Below, one piece after another: positions 43,330 to 54,623 of a stretch of 64,000 nucleotides of DNA. The notes below the pieces were generated by a model. The model made no database searches. It was not told where the DNA came from and saw nothing but the letters and a program-made list of their open reading frames with translations. This DNA is from Macrolepiota albuminosa (taxonomy: Eukaryota > Basidiomycota > Agaricomycetes > Agaricales > Agaricaceae): positions 310,001-374,000 of the forward strand of contig JAMWFC010000082.1 of assembly GCA_027475525.1 (NCBI GenBank). The letters are read 5' to 3'. The translations under genes and the position numbers were made by a program. Within the stretch, counting starts at the first letter, position 1. The number at the start of each line of letters is the position of its first letter.

Positions 43330-43334
43330 ATAAT
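43330..43334. repeat. Target site duplication of copia-1, right (ATAAT)
   Basis: Identical to 26013-26017. Confidence 0.9.
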
Positions 43335-43712
43335 AAATGGTCAACATACACTGAAGAGGACCCTTCAAACCATCCAGCTGTGTAACCCATGGCAACAATG
43401 GACCCCTCAGGAACATTGGATGTGTTACCATTGTATGAGCGCCAACTAGCAATAGCATTGAAGTCAGCAGCCAAAAATCAAAAGGCAGGTCTAGTTTCCA
43501 AATGACCGTCATATACAGGCACTAGAAATAAATAAATAGAGAAGTTGACAAATAATGACATGGAAGACATACCCGTTGATTCATAATTTATTACCGCTTC
43601 CATAGAATTCTTGAATTTTGGAGTCGGTACGATAGGAGCAGATTTGACAGAAAACATTGAATCATCTGTAAATACAGGAGGCTTTGAAAGGGCAGGCACT
43701 GAGTAGCCACCC
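43335..43712 (-). CDS. 5' exons of a hypothetical gene split by copia-1
   Basis: Minus-strand exon 1 (about 43712-43573) reads YSVPALSKPPVFTDDSMFSVKSAPIVP... to YESTG, donor gtatgtcttcc. After a roughly 50-nt intron ending in ctag, exon 2 reads VPVYDGHLETRPAF, then a TGA, then FLAADFNAIASWRSYNGNTS...VGYTAGWFEGSSS, with donor gtatgttgacc at about 43350. Copia-1 inserted 20 bp inside this intron. The acceptor and last exon are at 25628-26000. The TGA in exon 2 suggests the gene was dead or dying in its own right. Confidence 0.5.
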
Positions 43713-44388
43713 GCTACAAAATGATGTCAACATGAAGGTATGCTACACGCAAGTTGAAAATTTACAGTTTTTGAAGAACATGCTCTTTCCTTTGCCTCTG
43801 GTTATATGCTTTGAACTAAAAGGAAAAGAACACTGTCCTGTGGAATGGGAGAATATATGGGAAAGAAGTTGTCTGTGAGACAGTTGAAGAATTAGCATAT
43901 AGGGAGATCCAATAAATTGGGTCAATCTTATCGTTTCCAAACACGTTGAATAAGAGAGATAAAATACGTCCAAATCACTAAAAAGCCAGACAGACAGTCA
44001 ACTCGTAAACGTTGCCTGCATCAGACCAATGCAACACAACATGAGAATAAGAAGCCATACAGATAGTTGACTCTGAAAAGTTACTTATAATAGATGGCTG
44101 CAATGCAACATGAGACAGTATCAGCTCACCAGACATTCTGTAGCCTATCTTATCATCACATACACAGATACAAAAATGGACAATGAGTACAACAAAAGCA
44201 ATGCAAGTGCATACTGAATGAAGCCTTTTAAAATTATAAAAAGATATTTAAACGGCCATTAATATAGGAAGTACCTTTGAATAACATGTCAAGTATGACA
44301 AGCATCGGGGGAAAGCATGACTCCATGACATTCTTCACGTGAAATGAAAATATATATGTATTATGTCCACACATAGAGTTAATGTCTT
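43713..44388. other. AT-rich stretch, no gene seen
   Basis: Short open segments on both strands only; no recognised domain or consistent splice pattern. Confidence 0.45.
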
Positions 44389-45211
44389 GTGAAGAACCCA
44401 GAATGGAAAAGTATGGTAGTCGTACGGCAGTACAAAAGCCCAAAAATATGGAGAATCCTACTAGCAGACCAGGACGGCAAGGTGACAAACAAAGAAGCAA
44501 CATTCACAGTGTACGGTGCAATATCAGACATAGATCTGCCTTGGTTTAAGATAGGAGAATCTATAAAGTGAGCATTCAATGATGCTACACATATTGAAGA
44601 TGGCTGATAGAGATGTAGTGAATTCAATCAGAAGTGTAAATACCTCAAACAGTCAATAAAACTGGATGGGCTTGGCACACAGCAGTTTGACAACGCCATG
44701 GCTGTGGCAAAAACAGTATACAAAGCATTTGACCGGGAGTTCAAAGAGGGCGAACTGAAAGAATGGTCGGAAGAAATGTCAGATGAAGAAAACAAGATAT
44801 TGTACGCAAACAATGGGGTGTTTACACCTGCAAAGGACTAGGACAAATGAGAAGTTCCATTCCATTTGAAAAGGATACTGACCCCAACAGATTGCTCGAA
44901 AAAATTGCACAAGGGGAATTCAAGAGAACATCAGACAATGTTGTCAAGTACACGCAAGCAAGGATAACACTGAAAGGAGATAAAACATAAGAATATATAG
45001 ACGACGACCATAAAACATAGATGCTCACAATCTCACTCTGACAATTACCAAGAAGAGGAAGGGACAACCACTCAAATGCAAAGACTATGAGCTGGTGAAA
45101 AGGAAGCTCCGAACGTATGAAGACAACAGAGAACCCCAACAGAGGGCCAGCAAGGTGGTCAGTACCGGCAATTTCGAGCAACAAATGTTGAATTACATGA
45201 ACATTGACAAC
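44389..45211 (+). pseudogene. Hypothetical gene remnant, plus strand
   Basis: The plus strand reads NPEWKSMVVVRQYKSPKIWRILLADQDGKVTNKEATFTVYGAISDIDLPWFKIGESIK to a TGA at 44569. A later segment (44650-44840) reads SIKLDGLGTQQFDNAMAVAKTVYKAFDREFKEGELKEWSEEMS. Another (about 44845-44990) reads RSSIPFEKDTDPNRLLEKIAQGEFKRTSDNVVKYTQARITL. Frames change and TAA/TGA codons interrupt, so introns plus decay are likely. It runs divergent from the split minus-strand gene at 43.3-43.7 kb. I have the impression of similar proteins in agaricomycete genomes but cannot name a family. Confidence 0.4.
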
Positions 45212-46735
45212 TGATATCTTACGATGGCTATCATACTACCTCTTGAGACATTTTTACCCAACACGGTCCATTATATTCTCACCGAGTTATCCTATTTTTC
45301 ACATCTGGTCAATCGGTTGTCCCTTAATTGTTTTGCAAGCTCTCATTGCTGTTCCCTCATTAGTTATCCTATTTTTCACATCTGGTCAATCGGTTGTCCC
45401 TTAATTGTTTTGCAAGCTCTCATTGCTGTTCCCTCATTGCCTTTTTATATTAAACCAAGTACTAAGCACCCATATACCACTGTCCATAGCACCTAACATA
45501 CAATATACTACCGCCCATATCATATTGTGTTTGTTTGTTTTTTTTTGTATTTTTCCCAGTTAATATAGTAATAAATAAATGTCATCATCAAAACAACATG
45601 TTGTAATAAGTGTCATTGCATCAAAATAATACATTGATTATATAATCAACCAGATGGACAAATGGTTTGGCAATACCTACCAAAGGGAATTATATGTATA
45701 TATTATTATTATTATTATTTTTTTCTTCCTTAATGCTTGATCAATGAATTATCTAAGTATGATACCTTTATAGACTGCGGACCAAATAGTTATATCACCC
45801 CAAACGATACGTGAAGGTAAAAGCAATATTACACAGTTTAAATTCAATTAGATGGTTTCGCACTGGAAAAAATGTAATAATATGGAATACATGTAGCAAT
45901 CACAGAACTCATGGCTGTGCATCAATCGTATACTTGAACGATGCACAGCCACAATAACACAATTGGAATAAATGATTAAATACAGCCGTACGTCTACAAT
46001 GCTATCTACTTCTGCTACATGGTAGCTAAGGACATATTGGGTAGGAAACCCCTCAGTAGACCCACAGCTGAACAGTATAGGCATAACTAAAAGGGTGCAA
46101 TTGGGGTAGCATCAAAAACCCAGTAAAAAAAGCTTGCTACCACCGTGAGCAAAATCCACTATTTACATAAAGGAAGAATTTGAAGGATAAAGCTATTATA
46201 ATAGAAAGGGCCTGTTAGGATGCGACTAAGCCAGCAAGCGAGCGTTGGACCCGACCCCTGGTGGCTGTATATCAGTCAAATATACGATTGATACACAGCC
46301 ACTATATGCATGAAATTACATGCTATTACTATATTGACAATAAATAATTAAATATATTATGTTCATGATTATAGTAGCTGTGCAACAGTTGCATATTCAA
46401 ATGGTACACAGCCACAACAACAAATAGATTCTATATTTATTTATTTATGAACGAGTGAATACTTCTGAGGAGGCCGACGTCCTATGTGCCTCTTCATCCG
46501 GATGGCTGCATATCTGGGACCAAAACAATGTACTGGTTTCAGACAGCAATAACATATTCACAAAGAAATGCCATCACACACAGGTGTGATGATACATACA
46601 AACTCTAAGGTGCCCTTTCAATTTTATGGGGCCAGCAAGCCACAATGCTGACTTAAGATGTGTTGGTAAATGAACAATGGTATTATAATCCAATATTATG
46701 ACTCACCAGATATTTGTATTAACCCTCTATCTCTC
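45212..46735. other. Non-coding AT-rich stretch
   Basis: Contains a 77-bp exact duplication (45285-45438), an (ATT)n run at about 45700-45722, and repeats of a cgtatacttgaacgatgcacagccac-type word near 45927, 46270 and 46390 (variants of gatgcacagccac). No coding region is supported. Confidence 0.5.
45285..45438. repeat. 77-bp exact direct duplication
   Basis: agttatcctatttttcac begins at 45285 and again at 45362. Period 77. Confidence 0.85.
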
Positions 46736-49500
46736 CTGACTATGTTGTGCCACTCTACCCCTAACCATTTGCCTATACCTCCCCCCCTGGTAATACCTCA
46801 ACTGCTTCATGGCTACGCTATGAGGAGTGCCAAGAAATATACAAGCACCATCTAGATGAGCAGCAGATAGCAGACCTTTTCCAGCAGCATAAGTAGTTTC
46901 CTGGCATGTCTGTGTACTTACCAGGCACACCCCCCAGAGATGGCAGGCTGGTCTATGGGGTCAAGTTCATCAACACTGACATCCAGCTCATTGGCACCAG
47001 AGAGAAGCACATAGACGGCTGGCCCAAGCAGCTCAGTCCAATCAGCATCTGCTGCGAGCTCATTGACACGTACTGAACAGCCTGTTCTTGGCCCTGGTCA
47101 GGTACGGCTAGTCCCAGCAACGAAGCGGATCCCTCAAGCCAATGTGACACCAGAGCAATTTGCCGTGGCCCAAAACCGGCACCGTGGCCCTCCCACCCTC
47201 AAGTAGTGTCAGAACAAGGGTCCTGTGAGTGTTTTCCTAGCCCAGTTGCATGTCCTAACCATCACCAGTGCTCGTTATGCTCACGTCGAGGTGAACCATG
47301 TGAGTTCAAGGCACCAGTGGCAAAATCTTGCAGGGATAATTCCGTTTGTGTTTCCTGTTGAGCCCAGCATGAGCAATGCTCCGTGGCTCAGGCATGGAAG
47401 GCATCTTGCATGAGCAAAGAACAGGGGTGGGACATGACCTGAGTGCTGAGCCAGTTGGCTAGTGCATCCAGATCGAGGGCCGAGGAGTCGGATGGGGCAC
47501 AGGCTGGGAGTTCATTGAGAGGAAGGGCATTGACTACACGGCAGGATAAGGGGAAGCACAGAGCTTCACCTGTGTTGACAGAGGAAGTGCTGATGGCTCA
47601 GCAGGATAAGGGAAAGCACCGAGCATTGCCAGAGCCATACTTTGGGGAGGCAACAAATTTGGGTTTGATATTATTTAATTGTGTGCACAGACACGCGAAT
47701 ACAAAGTCATTGAGTGCGGGTAATGTGCCCAGGTCAAAGGGCAAGGAGTCAAGTAGAGTGTGGCCTGAGAGTTCATCGAAGGATGTGGGGTTGGTTGAGG
47801 TGCAGACTGAGGGTTTGTCGCAAGGAGAAAGGGTGAAAGCATCGTCTCCACAACAGGACAAGGGAAAGCACCAAGCTTCGACCGAGTCGGTAGAGATAGT
47901 AGGGTACAAGCGTGCACAGAGGTCCCCAAGCTTGGACATGTTGGATATCCGTGAAATCCCCCTGATACCTGCCCAATCGTCTATTAATGAGAAAACATGC
48001 CAGCATTTGCAGGAGGCCCTGGCAAATGAGTACCAGGTAACCTTACAGCTGCACCACACATGAGAGGATCTTCAGCGGGAACAATGCGCTCAGGAGGCCA
48101 TGCAGGAAGAGAGGAATATGGCTATTTGTGACAGGGACAGAGCATTTGAAGACAGGGATGCCACTTTAGTGGCACACATAGCTATTGAAGACAAGTTGGC
48201 TGGTTTGTGAGCGCAAGTAGAGCATATCAAGAATCAAGGGTTGGACAATGTGGCACCTGGGGCGTCGGAGATAGAGGAGGTACAACAGGCGATACGGCAA
48301 GTGGAGGCAGCACAGCCATGGATTTTAAGGAGAAGGAACTGGCTGTTGAACGCGTTGGCATTGTCCCATGAAGATGTTATGTGTAAGTGACCCTATGTCC
48401 CATACTATATACCTGATACATCTTCATGCCCAGGAGTGGTGTGCAAGTACCAACTGTTATTGGATGGTAGTTCCTTGGTGTTTGCCCTCATCCAGCAAGG
48501 GCTGCCCCAGCAGATCCCACCAGAGATTATGCAAGGAATTGATCAGTTGGGAGGTCTGTTAGCAGCGCACTGATGCAGGAATGCAGTGATACCAGGAACT
48601 TGGATGGAAGTGGCAGCAGATGCTGGCCAGCCCATGCCAACACAGAATGAAATAATTGCAATGTTGGTATCAACTTTAGAAGAAGAAATGACAACAGCGG
48701 AGGTGGGTGAAGCCACAGTGATGGCAGCAATGACAGGCAGAGGGGCAGTGGCAACAGCAGCAATGGTTGAAGCAGCAGCAGCAGCAACGACAACCGTGGG
48801 AGAGACAGAGGAGGAAGATGAGGTTGGGAGGAGGCCCCTATTGTAATTTCTTGATCGCAACCCTAAATGTTGTACATTTTATATGTTGTACTGTATATGG
48901 TTGAATGTTGTATATAGTGTACTATAGATGTAAATAGTGTACTACATTGGACTAACAAGCTATACATCAGGACAGTGTGATACCGACAATGTTTCATTGC
49001 AGACGTTATAAGTGATTGGATGACTTGGACATGCTAATAATCAATTGTATTTAACAAGCCTATGTTATCACAATCAGAAACTTGAAGTATTAAACAGTGT
49101 AGGGGAATAACAAATCATGATACTATGATACCAATTAAGGCATTTTGGTAATCCTTTTACCTACTGGCAATAAAGCTCAGTTAGCTGAACGTTGATGATC
49201 CAGGTTGGCATAAAGACATTATATACAAAAATATGAACGGTTGACTAGTAGTAAGCACTAATGGCATCCAATTGTGTTTCCTTGAAAAAAAAAGTAAAAA
49301 GAAAACCTGTTATGCCATTTCCAATGTATCAATTTCCGATAGAAAAAGTCTTCAGACAAAGGAAATTTGCCGGTTTCTATTGTAAAACCTAGCTACAAAA
49401 CAGGCAACAGGTTTTTTTGCCCCTTTTTTGATAAGAAACAAATTATAGCCTCAGTAGTGAAGTATTAATGTAATTATTAGCTGCACCAATGGTCTTCTAC
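46736..49500 (+). repeat. Left copy of a dispersed repeat carrying the six-cysteine gene
   Basis: From about 46736 to about 49500 it follows 60842-64000 in the same orientation, through coding, intron and 3' flanking sequence (for example gtattaaacagtgtaggggaataacaaatcatgatactatgat). Most differences are CpG in the right copy and TpG or CpA here. The right copy has extra material at about 63500-63830. No LTR or terminal inverted repeat was seen at the left boundary. Confidence 0.85.
46742..48845 (+). pseudogene. Decayed copy of the six-cysteine gene
   Basis: Collinear with the intact gene at 60848-62985, with the same intron positions. Lesions include TAG in place of TGG near 47203 (CTCAAGTAGTGTC, the right copy has aagtggtgtc), TGA near 47441 (ACCTGAGTG for ACCTGGGTG), TGA at 48061 (ACATGAGAGG for CATGCGAGAGG) and TGA at 48210. 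Cysteine codons of the cluster are largely kept (CSLCSRRGEPCEF). Open pieces remain at 47443-48063 and 48586-48846. The pattern is that expected from methyl-CpG deamination rather than relaxed selection alone. Confidence 0.85.
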
Positions 49501-49782
49501 TATTATTATGAAACCATTCCACTAAAGACATTTATTGATAAGAGCTTTACTGACAATAGAGCAAAGACGACATACCATTCAATGTTCCTCATGAAAATTG
49601 CACCTAAGGCTCCAATGACGGTGGACACCAAACACCGCATAAACCCAGCAGCGTGTGTTTAGTCTTGACGTCCAGCTACGGGTATAGAATGTATATATAG
49701 ATATTCTACTAACTACAATAAAAATAACTAGAAACAGAACGTTTAGTATGAGTGTTTTGATATGCATAAAGCAAACATACCT
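48846..49782. other. 3' flank of the repeat and AT-rich DNA
   Basis: 48846-49500 is shared with the right repeat copy; no ORF of note. 49500-49782 is unique AT-rich DNA. Nothing coding is supported. Confidence 0.5.
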
Positions 49783-51042
49783 CTAGTTGAGCATAAAAAT
49801 ATTGGCCTTGACTATGCCCAGATCTACTTGATGAGGTATTGTTATGTTGCCGCACTGCGCATAACATTGAGCAAGTTCAAACGTCAAGAACACTTCACAT
49901 ACCAAATCCTTTCCACATGAAGTGAAATCAGGCTTGTTAGGCTCGCGGCGTACTATATGTTTGGCAACAATGAGCTTTGCATTCCACTTGACCTCTTTCA
50001 AAGCATCTGAATAAGTCCAAACTTCATCAAGCCATTGATTTTCGTGAGTATGGAATGCGGCAACGAGAATTTCTTGTCCATCAAAAGCTTTCATTGTGAG
50101 ATGGGTCCGTTTGTCATGATGCATATAGCTCCTGACTCAAGGTCAATGAACAAGCAAACCAAGAGGTCAAAAAATATAGAAAAACAAAATGAGCAGGTCT
50201 AATATGATACAGCACATCTGAATACCTTTCCGTTACCTGGAGAATCCCCAGACAAGACATGGCACGCATCTTGATTCCAGAGGGGCAGTGGAAGGATGTG
50301 TGAGGGCGCCACAATAGGATATCGCAGTAGTGCTCTATGTGGTAGTAAATTGAGGATGAAAGAATGTGTTGGGTATCTTTGAATGTATGTCTTGCTAGTG
50401 CAAACAACAAAACCTCAGTCTGTAACAGCATCTGAAAATGCTGAAGTCTGTAACATCATTATCTGAGCATCCTGGGAGCACTCTAGATTATGGCTCGTCG
50501 ATGCACAATGGCCGCTTAAACAGCAAATGTCTCGCTGGTAAGGGTCATAGCGTGCCGAGTTGTCTCTGCCATCATACTTAGAGGGAGGAGCACCACAAAG
50601 GGGCACACAAGGGAGCAGAGAAGAACATAAAGGAAAAAATAGTGGGACAATGTAGAGAAACTTGGATTGGAGGAGACATCAAATTGAGTAGTACGCGCCT
50701 TGGTTTTGGGTAACGAAGCATATAAATACCTCTGCTTAGGCAAGAAGATACTTGGAATCATGATGTCAATGATACAGTGGTGGCAACCTGTATTTGTCAC
50801 AAACACATCGATAAGGAATATAGAAACAGCAATGGCAAATGACCACGAGAAAACGCATACAATTTGGAGTAGAGTCTGAAGTAAGTAGTATGGGAATCTG
50901 AATCACTGTCGGAAGAGTCTGAATAAGAATATTTAACTTTGAGCATAGCCCGTTGTTGCTCCATGTTAAGCCGTGGCACATTAATAATCAGTCGTAATGA
51001 TGGCTTGTTGCATGGCAGACTGTCAAAATCAGTAATAGCCAT
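49783..51042 (-). CDS. Hypothetical gene family member A (multi-exon, possibly decayed)
   Basis: The minus strand starts at 51042 with MAITDFDSLPCNKPSLRLIIN, followed by SYSDSSDSDSDSHTT. Further segments read VFVTNTGCHHCIIDIMIPSIFLPKQRYLYASLPK (50806), CDILLWRPHTSFHCPSGIKMRAMSCLGILQVTERYSDVLYHIRPAHFVF (50300s) and HLTMKAFDGQEILVAAFH...LDEVWTYSDAL...AKLIVAKHIVRRE (50110-49783). The last two match the gene at 57937-58524 in order, so this is a duplicated family. The Ser-Asp repeat tract is the only low-complexity feature. Exon joins were not all resolved. No known domain recognised. Confidence 0.45.
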
Positions 51043-51539
51043 GATCTAGTAAATCAATGATTTGTTGTCATATATCTATTGTGCTGAATAACAGACCTCT
51101 CAAGTGACAATAGGTGTTCATTAGATAGTGGTGATATGCCAAATCTTTCAGGGAGTATCTTAGCCCTGGTATTCAGGGATCGCTCTCCACAGAAGGCAGC
51201 CAAGAAAATAAGTCATAATGCATGTGTCTGCTCCGATATATGATTTTTGCATGGCGGCTATTGTCTGCAATCTAACATCATGTCCTGTTATGCCTGTACT
51301 AGGCAGGACATAGAAAGACTCGCAATTAGTCAACAAAATAGGCCTATTTTTCAAAGACCGCTGGATCTATGGGTCGACTGGACATTCAATACATCTGGCA
51401 AGAAAAAAACGTCAGCCAAATAAAACATTGTTCGATTGGAACATTACAGACTGAGTGGGTGTAGAGAATGTGTTAAAACAGACCCAACCATGGCTACAAT
51501 CTGGCGTATGTAGATATCAAATATTAACATAGTAAAGCT
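51043..51539. other. No gene seen
   Basis: Only short open segments; AT-rich. Confidence 0.4.
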
Positions 51540-51685
51540 ACTGAACAATGACGTTAAAAAGGAAAGACATTATTCCCATACATATATGTAACGTACAGAT
51601 GAACGGTAGTATCACATGACATTAAAAAGTAAATATATTATTCCCATGCATCTTTGTAACCGTACAGTGCATGTGGTCACTTTCC
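51540..51685 (+). repeat. Outlying minisatellite units
   Basis: Two units of the array described at 52325-53129, of the form cggtagtatcacatgacattaaaaagt...attattcccatgcatctttgtaaccgtacag, separated from the main array by about 640 bp of unrelated AT-rich DNA. Confidence 0.8.
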
Positions 51686-52324
51686 ATCCACTGAGTTGGC
51701 AGGGAACAAACAAAAACATATAAACTCTAACTACATTTTTTCCTCACAAATAGTAGTCGCAAAAACACTTTAATTCAGCTTAGATATGATAGTTCTATCA
51801 TTGGTGTGCTCCCCAAGACAATTGGTAAAGTTTTGGTTTTTCGTCAACCAGAAAAGTGAAACAACCCCTATTACATAATCATTAGGGTTATGTATATGGT
51901 AATTCCCTTTATGGCAAGCCCCAAAAGACACCCATCTTTGTCAAATCTTCATCAAGCATGGTTGATAATGTTAACGTCCATCATAATATTCCCTGGTATA
52001 TGTTGATGAGATGTATATTTCTTCACTGCATAGGCTGCTTGCTTCCTTCTATACCAAACTGTTCATGTGTGGCCAGGATCATATGTGTCCGCTCCAAGGT
52101 ACATGACAAAAGTAGATTGTTAAATCTCAAAATTAGCACTAATTCCAAATTCTGCCTTCACCGGGCACTGAAAAAATTTGTACCTGACTCCCAAAAAAAG
52201 TGAAACACATGGGAAAATTTTTGATATTGCATAAATCAACGTCTTTTACATGGTTTCTATTCTAGAAAAAAAGGAAAAAATCAAACAAAAATTCCTTAGT
52301 ACCTAAACTGGGTGGATGGTGAAG
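51686..52324. other. Unique AT-rich DNA between minisatellite blocks
   Basis: Open segment 51958-52203 has no support. Nothing else seen. Confidence 0.4.
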
Positions 52325-53129
52325 TGACCACGTGCACTGTACAGATGATGGTAGTATCACATGATGTTAGAAATTGAATACATTATTTCCATGCATCTCT
52401 GTAACTGTACATACGTATGGTAGTATCACATGATATTAAAAAGTGAAGACATTACTCCCACATGTACATAGTCTACTGCTGACTAAGTAATCATACAGAC
52501 AAACAGTAGTATCACATGACGTTAACAATCAAAGACATTATTCCCATGCATCTCTGTAACCACGTACAGTAGTATCACATGATGTTAAAAAGTGAAGACA
52601 TTATTCCCACACATCTCTGTAACTGTACAGATAAAATCACATGACATAAAAAATTGAAGACATTATTCCCATGCATCTCTGTAACCATACATACATATGG
52701 TAGTATCACATGATGTTAAAAATCGAAGACATTATTCCCATGCAACTCTGTAACCATACAGACATACGGTAGTATCACATGACGTTAAAAAGTGAAGACC
52801 CACATGTACATATTATACTGCTGACTATGTAACCATACAGACGAATAGTAGTATCACATGATGTTAAAAATCAAAGACATTATTCCCATGCATCTTTGTA
52901 ACCATACAGATGTACGGTAGTATCACATGACATTAAAAAGTGAAGACATTACTCCCACATGTACATATTATACTGCTGACTAAGTAACTATACAGACAAA
53001 CGGTAGTATCACATGACATTAAAAATTGAAGACATTATTTCCACGCATCTCTGTAACCGTACAGACATATGGTAGTATCACATGACGTTAAAAATCGAAA
53101 ACATTATTCCCATGCTTACCAAGTAATGG
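52325..53129 (+). repeat. Minisatellite with short (about 68 bp) and long (about 86 bp) units
   Basis: At least eleven units begin (c/t)ggtagtatcacatga (for example 52349, 52420, 52505, 52568, 52699, 52768, 52848, 52916, 53002, 53071). Short units continue ...cattattcccatgcatctctgtaaccatacagac. Long units insert ...cccacatgtacatattatactgctgactaagtaa. Long units recur after two to four short ones, so a higher-order pattern may exist. Units are 85-95% alike by eye. Confidence 0.88.
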
Positions 53130-53283
53130 CAATGAGAACAAACACAGTCACATGATGGCAAAAATTGAAGACATTTTTCCCACACATAGTCCGCTGCACA
53201 GAAAAACAATGAGAACAAACACAGTCACATGATGGCAAAAATTGAAGACATTTTTCCCACACATAGTCCGCTGCACAGAAAAA
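53130..53283. repeat. 77-bp exact direct duplication at the array end
   Basis: caatgagaacaaacacagtc begins at 53130 and again at 53207. Period 77, unlike the 68/86-bp periods of the neighbouring minisatellite. Confidence 0.85.
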
Positions 53284-53319
53284 CCTCGATCTATTCTAGA
53301 TCTCGGAATTAAGTGTCCA

Positions 53320-53584
53320 TGATGCCCCGGTGCTGGTGGAATTCAACTCAGACTCCTATGCTGGCCACAGCTTCCAATGCAGGGCAGCCTCAGCCACAGC
53401 TGCAGCCAGGTACTCAGACTACAAAATCCAACTTCTCAGCTGCTGGCGTAGTGACTTGTACAGACTCTATATTGAGAACAATCCTGCTTGGATCCTCCAC
53501 CTCTCTTCCCTTCTTCACCTGTCCTACCCTCATCTAGCCCCTTTCAAACCTCCGGCACTTCAGGACTTCACTTCCATGGCTTGA
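53320..53584 (+). pseudogene. Tyrosine recombinase C-terminal remnant
   Basis: The plus strand reads FNSDSYAGHSFQCRAASATAAARYSDYKIQLLSCWRSDLYRLYIENNPAWILHLSSLL. This has the layout of a tyrosine recombinase C-terminus: G-H-S-F-R-R-G-A-A, then I-Q-x-L-G-R-W, then Y-R-x-Y-I with the nucleophilic Tyr. The HxxR Arg pair is lost: CAA TGC AGG where CGA CGC GGG would be expected, three CpG-type changes. Such recombinases occur in Crypton DNA transposons and in Ngaro/DIRS retroelements of basidiomycetes; the type cannot be told from this piece. The segment ends at TGA 53582. Upstream catalytic parts are missing, replaced by the minisatellite. Confidence 0.65.
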
Positions 53585-54623
53585 TCTTTGGCCCTTCTCT
53601 CTCTCTCTTAAGGGAGAAACTGATCATCGAGAACTGTACTAGACTCAAGAAATCAATTCATTTCTTTCCCACAAAGCACCACGATTACATTCACTAAGCT
53701 TTAATCTCACTTTATTTATCCCAGTTTCACTCAATCCCCTCACCAATATCGCCAGCGCAGATTAATGGCACCACACATCCAAGACTCAATGATCTTAGAG
53801 GAGTTCACAAGAATCGCACTACCACCAGTCCGTTAAGTTAGTCTCACTCCTTACGTTGGGGGGTCCATGTTTCACACAACGTGTCACGGAGCTCCTAACT
53901 TATAGGGTATCGCAGCTCACCACGGACCCTCGCAGATTCGACGTTTTGAGTGAAGGAACCTACGGTTCCTTGCCCAAAACGGCAGCAACAAATTGTATTT
54001 ACAGTACAGATACTTCAGAATATACATGAGTTACTGCTTACCTCTGCCAAAGTTAAGCCACGGACGTAATCTTACATATAGAAAGAAAATAATGCAAAGT
54101 CTGGATTAGACCGACATCAAAAAATAGAAAGGGTATGATTATTTACCTGAAAGGTATGAAACTGACATATACAACAAGGCCTTATAAAAACTAGTAATAT
54201 ATTATATCCATGGGATGACGTGATTACCCTAGGTTGGACAAAGATGGCCAAGTTATCTCAGTGCCTTTTTTGTGATGTCACCAACAACTATCCAAGCCGT
54301 CCCAGTCGCATCACCAACAGTAGCACTTGTCGCTCTTAATTTCATGGGAAAAAAACAAAAAACAAAAAACAAAAAACAAAAAGTAGCTATCGAAACAACT
54401 TCTTCGACGTGGTTCTCAGCAAGGTGCTACTTGTGTGCTTTCGGTAAAAATAAATGTCCAGATTCAACTAATACTAGGTACATGTGTTTGCAATCGCAGG
54501 TGATTCACTCTCACTGGGCCTCAGGATCTTCGGGTAAATCATTCACATCAATTTCTTCTACAACCTTGAAGGCCGCTTGCTGATGAAAACAGTCAGCAAA
54601 AGACACTTGTGCTAGGAGACAAG
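53585..54623. other. No gene seen
   Basis: Contains a (TC)n run (53599-53611) and aaaacaaaaaacaaaaaac-type simple sequence (about 54350-54380). Segment 53850-53990 has a short inverted motif gaaccTAcggTTCc. It may include the 3' end of the recombinase element, but no boundary was found. Confidence 0.4.

Noticed and set aside
45920..46440. Repeated gatgcacagccac words as terminal inverted repeats of a DNA transposon
   Set aside because: The copies are short and imperfect, and no paired ends with a target duplication could be placed.
47598..48059. Minus-strand ORFs in the Cys6 repeat, seen in both copies (also 61503-62183)
   Set aside because: They are the complement of exon 3 of the plus-strand gene, which has a complete spliced frame; antisense openness follows from its Ser/Lys codon use.
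51540..53129. CRISPR array
   Set aside because: Units are contiguous variants of one another without unique spacers, and the genome is clearly eukaryotic.
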